Below are positions 1-6,925 of a stretch of 16,917 nucleotides of DNA, in pieces. The notes below the pieces were generated by a model. The model saw only the letters and a program-made list of their open reading frames with translations, was not told the origin of the DNA and ran no database searches. The number at the start of each line of letters is the position of its first letter. Within the stretch, counting starts at the first letter, position 1. Origin of the DNA: Methylococcales bacterium (GTDB lineage Bacteria; Pseudomonadota; Gammaproteobacteria; Methylococcales; Methylomonadaceae). The position numbers and the translations under genes are program-made. The DNA lies in NCBI GenBank assembly GCA_009692395.1, contig SHZG01000022.1, positions 1 to 16,917 of the forward strand. Direction: 5' to 3'.

Positions 1-200
1 AAATCTTCATCGCTCAACTTTCTTTTATCTTCTGTTCTTACCTTGGGTGCTAAACTTCCAGTCTCTTTATATTGTCTAATCCAACGATTTAATGTGTCTT
101 TTCCTATAGTCAATATCTGTATAATTAAAGTCTTGGGAAATCCTGCTTCATAGCAGTTTATTACGCATTTTCTCAGATCTTCGCTGTAGGCTTTTTTCAT
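1..200 (-). CDS. IS630-type transposase, N-terminal part, runs off the left edge
   Basis: The gene reads leftward from an ATG at 198-200 and is still open at the window edge, giving about 66 residues. It begins MKKAYSEDLRKCVINCYEAG and continues with a helix-turn-helix region ending in RWIRQYKETGSLAPK. That layout (a KAYSxDLR start, then an HTH closing on an RYxETGSLAPK-like phrase) is typical of the DNA-binding N-terminus of IS630-superfamily transposases and related HTH proteins. The DDE catalytic part would lie outside the window, so I cannot say whether the gene is intact. The right end of the element should fall somewhere in 201-320, but I could not define its inverted repeat. The insertion lies just upstream of ileS and may have broken whatever preceded it. 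Confidence 0.8.
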   Translation of the reverse strand, partial: MKKAYSEDLRKCVINCYEAGFPKTLIIQILTIGKDTLNRWIRQYKETGSLAPKVRTEDKRKLSDED

Positions 201-317
201 GGGATTTTACAGGGATAAATGGATTATGTTGAAACTAAAATACTATAAGCCCATCTGTCACGATTGCTGGACTTCGTCCTTAGCCTATCTACTACCTTGC
301 TAAATGACTGTTACTGA

Positions 318-458
318 CAGAGTTGCAGAAATTACAAGCAAGTCGCTAAAGGATGCGGCTTTTGTGATAACCATCCGCTAACTGATACAATAACCGATAA
401 TATTTATGTTGTGGCGCGTAACGTGTACGAATTAAAACCTGAGATGAAAAGTGTATGA
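318..458 (+). pseudogene. Possible C-terminal remnant of an unidentified gene overlapping the ileS start
   Basis: One frame stays open from 318 to a TGA at 456-458 that overlaps the ileS ATG (455-457) as ATGA, a common arrangement for translationally coupled genes. The last residues read NIYVVARNVYELKPEMKSV, and GCGFCDNHP occurs further upstream. The frame has a TGA at 315-317, and upstream of that it is again open back to about 249. I do not recognise the family. It does not look like RibF, the usual neighbour of ileS. It may be the tail of a gene cut by the adjacent IS, or a chance open frame of 46 codons. Confidence 0.25.
362..391 (+). promoter_or_regulatory. Candidate sigma-70 promoter for ileS
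   Basis: TTGTGA at 362-367 (four of six matches to TTGACA) is followed after 18 bases by TACAAT at 386-391 (five of six matches to TATAAT). This would start transcription about 55-60 bases before the ileS ATG. The match is moderate, found by eye, and AT-rich DNA yields such matches by chance. Confidence 0.3.
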
Positions 459-3319
459 CTACTGATTATAAAAAAACCCTGAATTTGCCTAATACTGCGT
501 TTCCTATGAAGGGAAATTTAGCGCAACGTGAACCTGAGCGGTTGAAAAAATGGAACGAAGGAACGCTGTATAAAAAAATTCGCCAAACCTGTACAGGAAG
601 ACCGCCGTTTATTCTGCATGATGGCCCGCCTTATGCGAATGGTGAAATTCATATTGGTCATGCCGTTAATAAAGTGTTGAAAGACATTATTCTTAAATCT
701 AAAACCTTAAGTGGTTTTGACGCGCCATATACACCCGGTTGGGATTGCCACGGTTTACCGATTGAATTACAAGTTGAGAAAAAAATCGGCAAAGCGGGCA
801 TTAAAGTCACGCCGACGGTGTTTCGTAAAGCCTGTCGCGAATACGCGGCTAAACAAGTTGAGATTCAAAAAGAAGCCTTTGTACGCTTGGGGATTTTAGG
901 CGATTGGGAACATCCGTATTTAACAATGGATTTTGCGTTTGAAGCGGATATTGTGCGCTCGTTGGGTAAAATTGTGGCGAATGGTCATGTGACTAAAGGC
1001 TCAAAACCTGTGCATTGGTGTACCGATTGCGGCTCTGCGTTAGCGGAAGCCGAAGTGGAATACGAAGATAAACATTCACCTGCGATTGATGTACGTTTTA
1101 CTGTGGTTGATGTGCCTGCATTTATGGCAAACTGCCATCATGTGCCTGAACACGAAGGGCATGGCGATTTATCGGTTGTTATTTGGACAACGACACCGTG
1201 GACATTACCTGCTAATCAAGCAGTGGCGTTAAATCCTGAATTAGATTATGCGGTGGTGCAATGCCCAACTGAACGCTTAGTGATTGCCGAAGCCTTATTA
1301 AAAGATGCGATGTGGCGTTACGGTGTTGATGATTACCGCGTTATTGCCTATTGCAAAGGTTCAGAGTTAGAACACCAGTTATTGCAACATCCTTTTTATG
1401 ACAGACAAGTGCCGATTATTTTAGGCGATCATGTCACGACTGACGCAGGGACTGGCGCGGTACACACTGCCCCCGCACATGGTCAAGAAGATTATGTGGT
1501 TGGGCGGGTTTATAACTTGCCCGTAGAATGCCCCGTCGGTGGTGATGGTGTATTTTTACCTAACACGGCAATTTTTGCAGGCGAACACGTTTTTAATGCG
1601 AATACTCATGTCTTAGAAGTGCTAGAAACTAGCGGCAAGCTGGTTCATCATCATGCGATTCTGCACAGCTATCCACATTGCTGGCGACACCACACGCCGA
1701 TTATTTTCCGCGCCACACCGCAATGGTTTGTTTCTATGAATCAAAACGGTTTGCGTGACCTCGCGCTAAGCGAAGTAAAACGCGTTGAATGGATTCCAGA
1801 ATGGGGTCAAGCGCGTATTGAAAGCATGATAGACGGTCGTCCTGATTGGTGTATTTCTCGTCAACGTACTTGGGGCGTGCCGATTACTTTATTTGTTCAT
1901 AAAGAATCAGGCGAACTGCATCCGCGCACCGCTGAACTGATTGAACAAGTCGCGCTACGCATTGAGGAGCAAGGCATAGACGCGTGGTTTAATTTAGAAG
2001 CCGCTGAATTATTGGGCGAAGAAACCAAAGATTACGACAAAACCACTGACACGCTGGACGTATGGTTCGATTCGGGTGTAACTCATGAAGCAGTATTAAA
2101 ACGCCGTGAGTCACTGAGTTTCCCCGCTGATTTATATTTAGAAGGTTCGGATCAGCACCGTGGCTGGTTTCAATCGTCGTTATTAACGTCGGTGGCAATG
2201 AGTGCCGCTGCACCGTATAAATCCGTATTAACGCATGGTTTTACCGTTGATAAAAACGGCGAAAAAATGTCTAAATCCAAAGGTAATGTGATTCCACCGC
2301 AAGCGGTAATGAAAAATCTAGGCGCGGATGTGTTGCGTTTATGGATAGCGGCGACTGATTACCGTTCTGAAATGCGCGTTTCCGATGAAATTTTAGAACG
2401 TACTTCCGATGGTTATCGCCGTTTACGCAATACCGCGCGGTTTTTATTATCCAATTTAGCTGATTTTGATCCTGAACAACATCTCGTTGCAAATGATGAT
2501 TTATTAGCCTTAGACCGTTGGGTGATTGATAGAGCGTTTCAATTACAAGAAGGTGTTAAAGAAGCCTACACAAGCTATGCGTTTCAACAAATCTACCAAG
2601 AAGTGCATCATTTCTGCGTGATTGATTTGGGTGGTTTTTATCTGGATATTATCAAAGACCGTCAATACACCGCTAAAGCCGATAGCTTAGCCAGACGTTC
2701 TGCACAAACCGCAATGTATCATGTATTAGAAGCCTTAACGCGCTGGTTAGCCCCTATTATCAGCTACACAGCAGATGAAATTTGGCAGTATTTACCCGGT
2801 AAACGCAGTGAATCGGTGTTTTTAGAAACGTGGTATGAGGGTTTAATGCCATTGGATGATAATTCCCCAATGACTCGAAGTTTTTGGCAACGACTCATGG
2901 ACATTCGTGCCACCGTCAGTAAAGAACTGGAAAAAAGCCGCGCTCAAGGCTTGATTGGCTCATCACTCAATACCGAAGTCGTGCTTTATTACGATTATTT
3001 AGTGTTTCATGTGTTAAGTGATGCCTCCAAAGAACTGCACTTTTTTGATGTGCTAAAACAGATGGAAAAAGAACTGCATTTTATATTCATGACTTCCAGA
3101 GCCACCGCAGTCAATGATTATGAATACGAATGTCCAGAAGATGCAGTGCAAACTGATATGAAGGGTGTGCGCTTAAAAGTGTATGTATCTGAACATCAAA
3201 AATGTGTACGTTGTTGGCATCAACGTGCTGATGTAGGCAATGATGAAACCCATCCAGAACTGTGTGGTCGTTGCGTAGAAAACGTAGCGGGTGCAGGTGA
3301 GCAACGCCACTATGCGTAA
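455..3319 (+). CDS. ileS: Isoleucyl-tRNA synthetase
   Basis: Cytoplasmic class I aminoacyl-tRNA synthetase that attaches isoleucine to tRNA-Ile and edits misactivated valine. The 954 residues are close to the E. coli length of about 938. The catalytic signature HIGH is at residues 66-69, preceded by HDGPPYANGE, and KMSKS is at 604-608. The editing domain lies between them, with TTTPWTLPAN visible. The C-terminus carries a zinc-binding cysteine set at C917, C920, C937 and C940, typical of the bacterial type. The start at 455 fits the family N-terminus (KKTLNLPNTAFPMKGNL), although the upstream ribosome-binding site is weak. Near the C-terminus the segment KELHF occurs twice, 13 codons apart (DNA repeat AAAGAACTGCA from 3029 and from 3068), which suggests a small local duplication. 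The gene overlaps the start of lspA, as in many gammaproteobacteria. Confidence 0.98.
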   Translation: MTTDYKKTLNLPNTAFPMKGNLAQREPERLKKWNEGTLYKKIRQTCTGRPPFILHDGPPYANGEIHIGHAVNKVLKDIILKSKTLSGFDAPYTPGWDCHGLPIELQVEKKIGKAGIKVTPTVFRKACREYAAKQVEIQKEAFVRLGILGDWEHPYLTMDFAFEADIVRSLGKIVANGHVTKGSKPVHWCTDCGSALAEAEVEYEDKHSPAIDVRFTVVDVPAFMANCHHVPEHEGHGDLSVVIWTTTPWTLPANQAVALNPELDYAVVQCPTERLVIAEALLKDAMWRYGVDDYRVIAYCKGSELEHQLLQHPFYDRQVPIILGDHVTTDAGTGAVHTAPAHGQEDYVVGRVYNLPVECPVGGDGVFLPNTAIFAGEHVFNANTHVLEVLETSGKLVHHHAILHSYPHCWRHHTPIIFRATPQWFVSMNQNGLRDLALSEVKRVEWIPEWGQARIESMIDGRPDWCISRQRTWGVPITLFVHKESGELHPRTAELIEQVALRIEEQGIDAWFNLEAAELLGEETKDYDKTTDTLDVWFDSGVTHEAVLKRRESLSFPADLYLEGSDQHRGWFQSSLLTSVAMSAAAPYKSVLTHGFTVDKNGEKMSKSKGNVIPPQAVMKNLGADVLRLWIAATDYRSEMRVSDEILERTSDGYRRLRNTARFLLSNLADFDPEQHLVANDDLLALDRWVIDRAFQLQEGVKEAYTSYAFQQIYQEVHHFCVIDLGGFYLDIIKDRQYTAKADSLARRSAQTAMYHVLEALTRWLAPIISYTADEIWQYLPGKRSESVFLETWYEGLMPLDDNSPMTRSFWQRLMDIRATVSKELEKSRAQGLIGSSLNTEVVLYYDYLVFHVLSDASKELHFFDVLKQMEKELHFIFMTSRATAVNDYEYECPEDAVQTDMKGVRLKVYVSEHQKCVRCWHQRADVGNDETHPELCGRCVENVAGAGEQRHYA

Positions 3320-3800
3320 TGTAATGATGTTGAAATGGTTGTGGTTGTCATTACTGGCGGTCGTTTTGGATCAAGCCAGTAAATTAATGGTCGATGGCTC
3401 GATGCAGCTCTATCAATCTATTCCAATTTTACCGTTTTTTAAGATTACTTATCTTCGCAACACTGGTGCAGCATTTAGTTTTTTAAGTGAAGCAGGCGGT
3501 TGGCAACGCTGGTTTTTTGCGGGCTTGGCGTTAGTCATTAGCGTCATTATTGCCGTCTGGTTAAGTCGCTTACAAAAACATGAAACTTTATTAGCCATTG
3601 CTTTATCGCTGATTTTAGGTGGTGCAATTGGTAATTTAATTGACCGCTTAGCTTACGGTTATGTACTTGATTTTCTTGATGTCTATTACGGCACTTGGCA
3701 TTGGCCAGCCTTTAATATTGCTGATTCAGCAATTACTTTAGGCGTGGTGTTGATGTTGGCAGAATCATTTGGTTTAGGTAAACCTAAAGAAGACGAATAA
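3312..3800 (+). CDS. lspA: Lipoprotein signal peptidase (signal peptidase II)
   Basis: Inner-membrane aspartyl protease that removes the signal peptide from diacylglyceryl-modified prolipoproteins. I chose ATG 3312, giving 162 residues, because it gives the usual short N-terminus (MRNVMMLKWLWLS) and lies 11 bases after AGGTGA at 3295-3300. A GTG at 3291 in the same frame is a less likely start. Family blocks are all present: NTGAAFSFL, GNLIDR, YVLDFLDV and FNIADSAIT. The catalytic aspartates are D120 (in VLDF) and D138 (in IADS). Four hydrophobic segments fit the known four-helix topology. The start overlaps the last codons of ileS, so the two genes are very likely cotranscribed and translationally coupled. 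Confidence 0.97.
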   Translation: MRNVMMLKWLWLSLLAVVLDQASKLMVDGSMQLYQSIPILPFFKITYLRNTGAAFSFLSEAGGWQRWFFAGLALVISVIIAVWLSRLQKHETLLAIALSLILGGAIGNLIDRLAYGYVLDFLDVYYGTWHWPAFNIADSAITLGVVLMLAESFGLGKPKEDE

Positions 3801-3829
3801 TCGTAACAACCCCTACGCCCGAATGATTT

Positions 3830-3885
3830 CGTTCGTGGTGAGCTTGTCGAACCACATTCACGCTTCGACAGGCTCAGCGCGAACG
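3830..3885. repeat. REP-like inverted repeat (GTTCG...TGAGC...TGTCGAA type)
   Basis: The left arm at 3830-3853 (CGTTCGTGGTGAGCTTGTCG then AACC) pairs with the right arm at 3862-3885 (GCTTCGACAGGCTCAGCGCG then AACG), with about 20 of 24 positions complementary. The loop is eight bases. This sequence style, TTCGACAGGCTCAG and its complement, is a dispersed intergenic repeat in many bacterial genomes. It sits just after lspA and between convergent genes, so the RNA hairpin could also end or stabilise the ileS-lspA transcript, although no T-run follows it. Confidence 0.75.
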
Positions 3886-3909
3886 AGTTTATAATCACCA
3901 AAGTGACAG

Positions 3910-3981
3910 TTAATAATGCGGTGGCATACGCATCAACTTAAGGAAACTGGCATAATAACCAATAAGTTCACAAAAACACAT
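3910..3981 (-). pseudogene. slyX-like 3' end remnant (PPHY tail)
   Basis: The reverse strand encodes a 23-codon frame ending MPPHY and a stop, the same last four residues (PPHY) as the intact slyX at 4125-4337. The shared DNA is AATAATGCGGTGG at 3912-3924 and 4127-4139. Residues before MPPHY (YYASFLKLMR) do not resemble SlyX. The ATG is supplied by the terminal repeat of the adjacent palindromic element, so a functional gene is unlikely. It is best read as a leftover of a duplication of the slyX end or of a second slyX-like gene. Confidence 0.35.
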
Positions 3982-4096
3982 CGTTCCAATCGCTCTGCGT
4001 TGGAATGCGTGAATGGACGCTCCAGCGTCCTGTAACACATCATGAAGACGCTATAGCTCTTCGGTAGCATTACAACGCAGCGCGTTGTAACGATGT
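3978..4096. repeat. 119-bp nested-palindrome element with terminal inverted repeats
   Basis: The ends are inverted repeats: ACATCGTTCCAA at 3978-3989 against TTGTAACGATGT at 4085-4096, with 11 of 12 positions matching. Inside are four short hairpins: TTCCAA.CGC with GCGTTGGAA (3984-4005), GGACGCT with AGCGTCC (4015-4030), GAAGA with TCTTC (4044-4062), and TTACAACGC with GCGTTGTAA (4070-4090). There is no coding potential. The structure resembles a non-autonomous mobile repeat (MITE-like) or a composite of REP-like units. No clear target duplication is seen at the flanks. Confidence 0.6.
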
Positions 4097-4124
4097 TTAA
4101 TTTATTAAATGATGCCTATGACGG

Positions 4125-4337
4125 CTAATAATGCGGTGGTACTTCATCAATAGCAACATCACTGCCCATGCCTTCAGTGGATAAGCTCTTAATACGCTCA
4201 TTCAGTAATTGGCAAGTCGTTTCTAATCGCTGTATCTGTAGCTGTTGCGCACTAACTATATTGTTCAGTGCTTGCAGTAAGTCTTCTTGATAAGCAGCTT
4301 TTATTTCTAATTCGATAAGTCGATTATCATTCATCAT
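4125..4337 (-). CDS. slyX: SlyX family protein
   Basis: A small coiled-coil protein of 70 residues, the usual size for SlyX, whose molecular role is not established. The N-terminal half (RLIELEIKAAYQEDLLQALN) matches the family pattern RIxELExxxAFQExxIxxLN. A run of polar heptads continues through QQLQIQRLE and LLNERIKSL, and the protein ends in the conserved PPHY tail. Two ATGs stand in tandem (4335-4337 and 4332-4334). The second has the better spacing from GAGGG upstream, so the protein may be one residue shorter. It lies 56 bases downstream of ccmI on the same strand and could be read through from it. The gene is convergent with lspA. Confidence 0.88.
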   Translation of the reverse strand: MMNDNRLIELEIKAAYQEDLLQALNNIVSAQQLQIQRLETTCQLLNERIKSLSTEGMGSDVAIDEVPPHY

Positions 4338-4393
4338 AAGCCCTCAAATAACTCGGAGAAATTGTTGCTGTTTTTGTGCGAGATAGTGATATG

Positions 4394-5659
4394 TTATTTC
4401 ACGACGCTGTTAATGACGATGGTATGGCGCGTTTTATCGGCGACGGTGACACCTTCAAGTACGCCGATTAAATCGCCTGTTTGTTTCATCGCATTACCTG
4501 ATTTAGAAATTCTTGCCAATAATGTAACATCGGCAAAATTGGATAATTTCATCGTAGGAGTCATTGCTTGTGCATCCGTGAAGTTGACGGCTAACGGTAA
4601 ATCGCTCACTTGTTTACGGACTATCGCTAACGGCATTGGTGACCCTGAGAGTGCTTGCGCGTAAATAAACACGGTATCGGTTGGGCTGGTTTGCGCTTGC
4701 AATTCAGGGGCAAGACTGACTTGCACATCAACACTGGCAATAGAAACGGGGGTAATTTTTTCTGCATTCGCCGCTTCTTTACTCACTACTTTTGTACCCG
4801 TCTCGTTGTTAGCTTCGGCAATTTTACTGTCTATTTTTGTCAATAAAGCGCGGGTTTCTTGTTGCGCTTCAGAGCCTTCTGGCAAAGAGTCGGCTAACTG
4901 AGTCCATAATTTTTTGGCTGCCATAAATTCGCCTGCTTGGGCTTTTGCCATACCTGCCAACCATAAGGCATTAGGATTCGTCGGCTCTAAAGCTAAGGCT
5001 TTAAAGACTAAATCAGCGGATTTTCCTGTGATTTGTTCATCATTGGCAAATGATAACGCCTCCGCATATTGCAACATGACATCGGGCTTATCGCCTAATA
5101 ATTGATAGGCGTGCGCGTAGGCATCAGCAGATTGCGCGTATTTTTCTAAGTGTTTATAGGACTGACCCAGCATTACCCACCCTTCCGCATTATTAGGATC
5201 AGCTTGTATTTTTTTTGCCAAACCATCGACCATTTTATTGATAGCGTCTTGATTAGGCATAGTTGGCTTATTACTTGCGAGCATTTCAGGTGTCGGCTCA
5301 ATGGCGTTGAATGTGCCTAAAGACCAATATAATGTAGCGGCTAATACAGGCACGCCCAACATCAGCAAGTATGCCATCCACTGACCTTTTTCTGGATTCG
5401 CTTCAATCTGAGTTGTTAGTTCAAGGTCATCACTTAACCCTTGTTCTAATTCGGCGCGTTGCTCATTGTATTGCGCTTGGCTTAAGACATTCGACTGTAA
5501 TTGTTCAGTTAATTCAGCTAAGCGTTGTTTGGCAATCGCAATATTGCGCTCGTTCATCGTCGCTTTGGCTATCGGACGTTGTCGCCACAGTGGCGGCAAA
5601 ATGAATAAAAACGCCAGCAATACTAAGCAAGCCGCAATCAACAAAAATAATAAATTCAA
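4394..5659 (-). CDS. ccmI: Cytochrome c maturation protein CcmI (CycH)
   Basis: Inner-membrane chaperone that binds apocytochrome c in the periplasm and passes it to the CcmF/CcmH haem ligation machinery. The 421 residues show two membrane segments, at about 3-24 and 94-115. Between them is a cytoplasmic coiled-coil loop with the family phrase RLAELTEQL. A periplasmic TPR region follows at about 145-285 (NAEGWVMLGQSYKHLEKY, ANALWLAGMAKAQAGE-like), and a beta-rich C-terminal domain at about 305-421 contains TDTVFIYAQA and GSPMPLAIVRKQ. It starts with TTG at 5657-5659, overlapping the ccmH stop TGA at 5656-5658 as TTGA, so translation is probably coupled to ccmH. Confidence 0.95.
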   Translation of the reverse strand: MNLLFLLIAACLVLLAFLFILPPLWRQRPIAKATMNERNIAIAKQRLAELTEQLQSNVLSQAQYNEQRAELEQGLSDDLELTTQIEANPEKGQWMAYLLMLGVPVLAATLYWSLGTFNAIEPTPEMLASNKPTMPNQDAINKMVDGLAKKIQADPNNAEGWVMLGQSYKHLEKYAQSADAYAHAYQLLGDKPDVMLQYAEALSFANDEQITGKSADLVFKALALEPTNPNALWLAGMAKAQAGEFMAAKKLWTQLADSLPEGSEAQQETRALLTKIDSKIAEANNETGTKVVSKEAANAEKITPVSIASVDVQVSLAPELQAQTSPTDTVFIYAQALSGSPMPLAIVRKQVSDLPLAVNFTDAQAMTPTMKLSNFADVTLLARISKSGNAMKQTGDLIGVLEGVTVADKTRHTIVINSVVK

Positions 5660-6126
5660 GATAAATTCTCCGTGTCCTTTTCGGTCAATAAGCGGTGCAC
5701 CGCCGCTAATTTTTCTGCATCCTCAATTATATTAGTAGGCTGCGTGGGGTTTTTACGGCGAATAACTAAAAATACGACCAATAACCCGACTGCAAGAAAT
5801 GCGACTGGGCCTAACCACAGTAAGCCCGTTTTTGCTTTAAAAGGCGGGTTGTACAAGACAAAATCGCCGTAACGGTCAGTCATAAATTGCTGTATATCGG
5901 CTTTGCTTTTGCCTTGTTGGAGCATTTCATGCACTTGACGGCGCAAATCAGCCGCCAGTTCCGCATTAGAATCACCAATGGTTTGATTTTGACAGACTAA
6001 ACAACGCAGTTCTGTTACCAGTGAGTTATAAGCGGCTTGTTGTTCTGGGTTGGCAAATTGGTAGGCATCAACTGCATTCGCCAACGGTGACAACAGCAGT
6101 AACAAAACGATTAATAAGGGTTTCAT
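5656..6126 (-). CDS. ccmH: Cytochrome c maturation thiol-disulfide protein CcmH (CycL)
   Basis: Membrane-anchored periplasmic protein that helps keep the CXXCH haem-binding cysteines of apocytochrome c reduced during haem ligation. The 156 residues begin with a signal peptide (KPLLIVLLLLLSPLANA). The family signature LRCLVCQNQTI follows, with redox cysteines C42 and C45, then the helical block SNAELAADLRRQVHEML and the phrase FMTDRYGDFVLYNPPF. A membrane anchor lies at about 103-124. This is the short, single-domain form without the fused CcmI-like part seen in E. coli CcmH, consistent with a separate ccmI next to it. The ATG at 6124-6126 overlaps the ccmG stop as ATGA. Confidence 0.97.
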   Translation of the reverse strand: MKPLLIVLLLLLSPLANAVDAYQFANPEQQAAYNSLVTELRCLVCQNQTIGDSNAELAADLRRQVHEMLQQGKSKADIQQFMTDRYGDFVLYNPPFKAKTGLLWLGPVAFLAVGLLVVFLVIRRKNPTQPTNIIEDAEKLAAVHRLLTEKDTENLS

Positions 6127-6683
6127 GGATTTTCTGCTTGCAAGGTAGCAATAAGAGGAAGAAAAATTTTCTGCACATCGTCAACGGTGACAGCCCCTGT
6201 GTGTTTGTAACGAATAATGCCTTTCTTATCAATAACAAAGGTTTCTGGGACACCGTAAACGCCCCAGTCAATACCGATACGCCCATCTTGATCCATAATA
6301 CTAACGGTATAAGGATTGCCTAAAGTATCTAACCAGTTTTTTGCGGCATCGGGTTCGTCTTTATAATTCAAACCGACAATGACTACCGCTTGTTGTTTGG
6401 CTAATTGATTGAGTACAGGGTGTTCTGCACGACACGACACACACCATGAAGCCCAGACATTCAACAACCATACTTTGCCTTTTAAATCAGCGGTGGATAA
6501 TTTTTCAGTCGGTGCAGTCAGTTTAGGCGCGGAAAATACAGGTGCAGGTTTGTTAATAAACGGGGACGGAATATCATGCGGATTGAGGTTTAAGCCCAAT
6601 GCTAGAAACACTGCCAATACGACAAACAACACTAAGGGTAGGATAAATTTAAGCATATTTATAAAAAATGGCGGTAGAGACAT
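6123..6683 (-). CDS. ccmG: Thiol:disulfide interchange protein CcmG (DsbE)
   Basis: Membrane-tethered thioredoxin-like protein that supplies reductant to apocytochrome c and CcmH in the periplasm. It has an N-terminal membrane anchor (MLKFILPLVLFVVLAVFL), then a thioredoxin fold with the active site WASWCVSCRAEH, cysteines 81 and 84. The characteristic CcmG blocks NYKDEPDAAKNWL, GNPY, GVYGVPETFVID and GIIRYKHTG follow. From the first ATG it is 186 residues, equal to the family norm of about 185. An internal ATG at 6654-6656 would give 177 residues starting directly at the anchor, and neither start has a clear ribosome-binding site. The stop overlaps the ccmH start. It follows yacG by 38 bases, although no other ccm genes lie upstream. 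Confidence 0.96.
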   Translation of the reverse strand: MSLPPFFINMLKFILPLVLFVVLAVFLALGLNLNPHDIPSPFINKPAPVFSAPKLTAPTEKLSTADLKGKVWLLNVWASWCVSCRAEHPVLNQLAKQQAVVIVGLNYKDEPDAAKNWLDTLGNPYTVSIMDQDGRIGIDWGVYGVPETFVIDKKGIIRYKHTGAVTVDDVQKIFLPLIATLQAENP

Positions 6684-6721
6684 TGCATTGCAACATCTAA
6701 TGCAACGTCTAAAGAGATAGG

Positions 6722-6925
6722 TTATTGAAAAAAGGCATCTTCATCTTCATCGTCATTGCCCTCTGGCAATAATGACTCGCCTGCAATGCGCTTTTCTTCC
6801 ATTGCCCATTCGCCTAAATCAATTAGCTTGCAGCGTTCACTACAGAAAGGCTTAAAACATTGCTCAGCCGTCCAAGTCACAGCACGCTGACAAGTTGGGC
6901 ATTTAACTATCAGTGGGGATGACAT
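6722..6925 (-). CDS. yacG: DNA gyrase inhibitor YacG, zinc-binding
   Basis: A small zinc protein; the E. coli homologue binds GyrB and inhibits gyrase. With ATG 6923-6925 it has 67 residues, the usual size. The zinc ligands are C9 and C12 (in VKCPTC) and C28 and C32 (in FCSERC), followed by the signature KLIDLGEWA. The tail is very acidic (NDDEDEDAFFQ), as is common in the family. The chosen ATG overlaps the zapD stop (TAATG). An in-frame TTG four codons upstream is less likely. zapD and yacG adjacency is standard in gammaproteobacteria. Confidence 0.95.
   Translation of the reverse strand: MSSPLIVKCPTCQRAVTWTAEQCFKPFCSERCKLIDLGEWAMEEKRIAGESLLPEGNDDEDEDAFFQ

Noticed and set aside
351..377. 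Possible hairpin GGATG...CATCC before ileS as a leader regulator
   Set aside because: Only a five-base stem. T-box control of ileS is not expected in gammaproteobacteria, and no T-box sequence is seen.
304..381. A 25-codon frame starting ATG at 304
   Set aside because: No clear ribosome-binding site and no recognisable sequence. The competing frame that overlaps ileS is a better candidate.
4362..4664. Plus-strand open frame of 100 codons opposite the ccmI 3' end
   Set aside because: It lies wholly or largely antisense to a well-supported ccmI and has no family-like motif.
6021..6323. Plus-strand open frame of 100 codons opposite ccmH and ccmG
   Set aside because: Antisense to two certain genes, and its composition reflects their codons.
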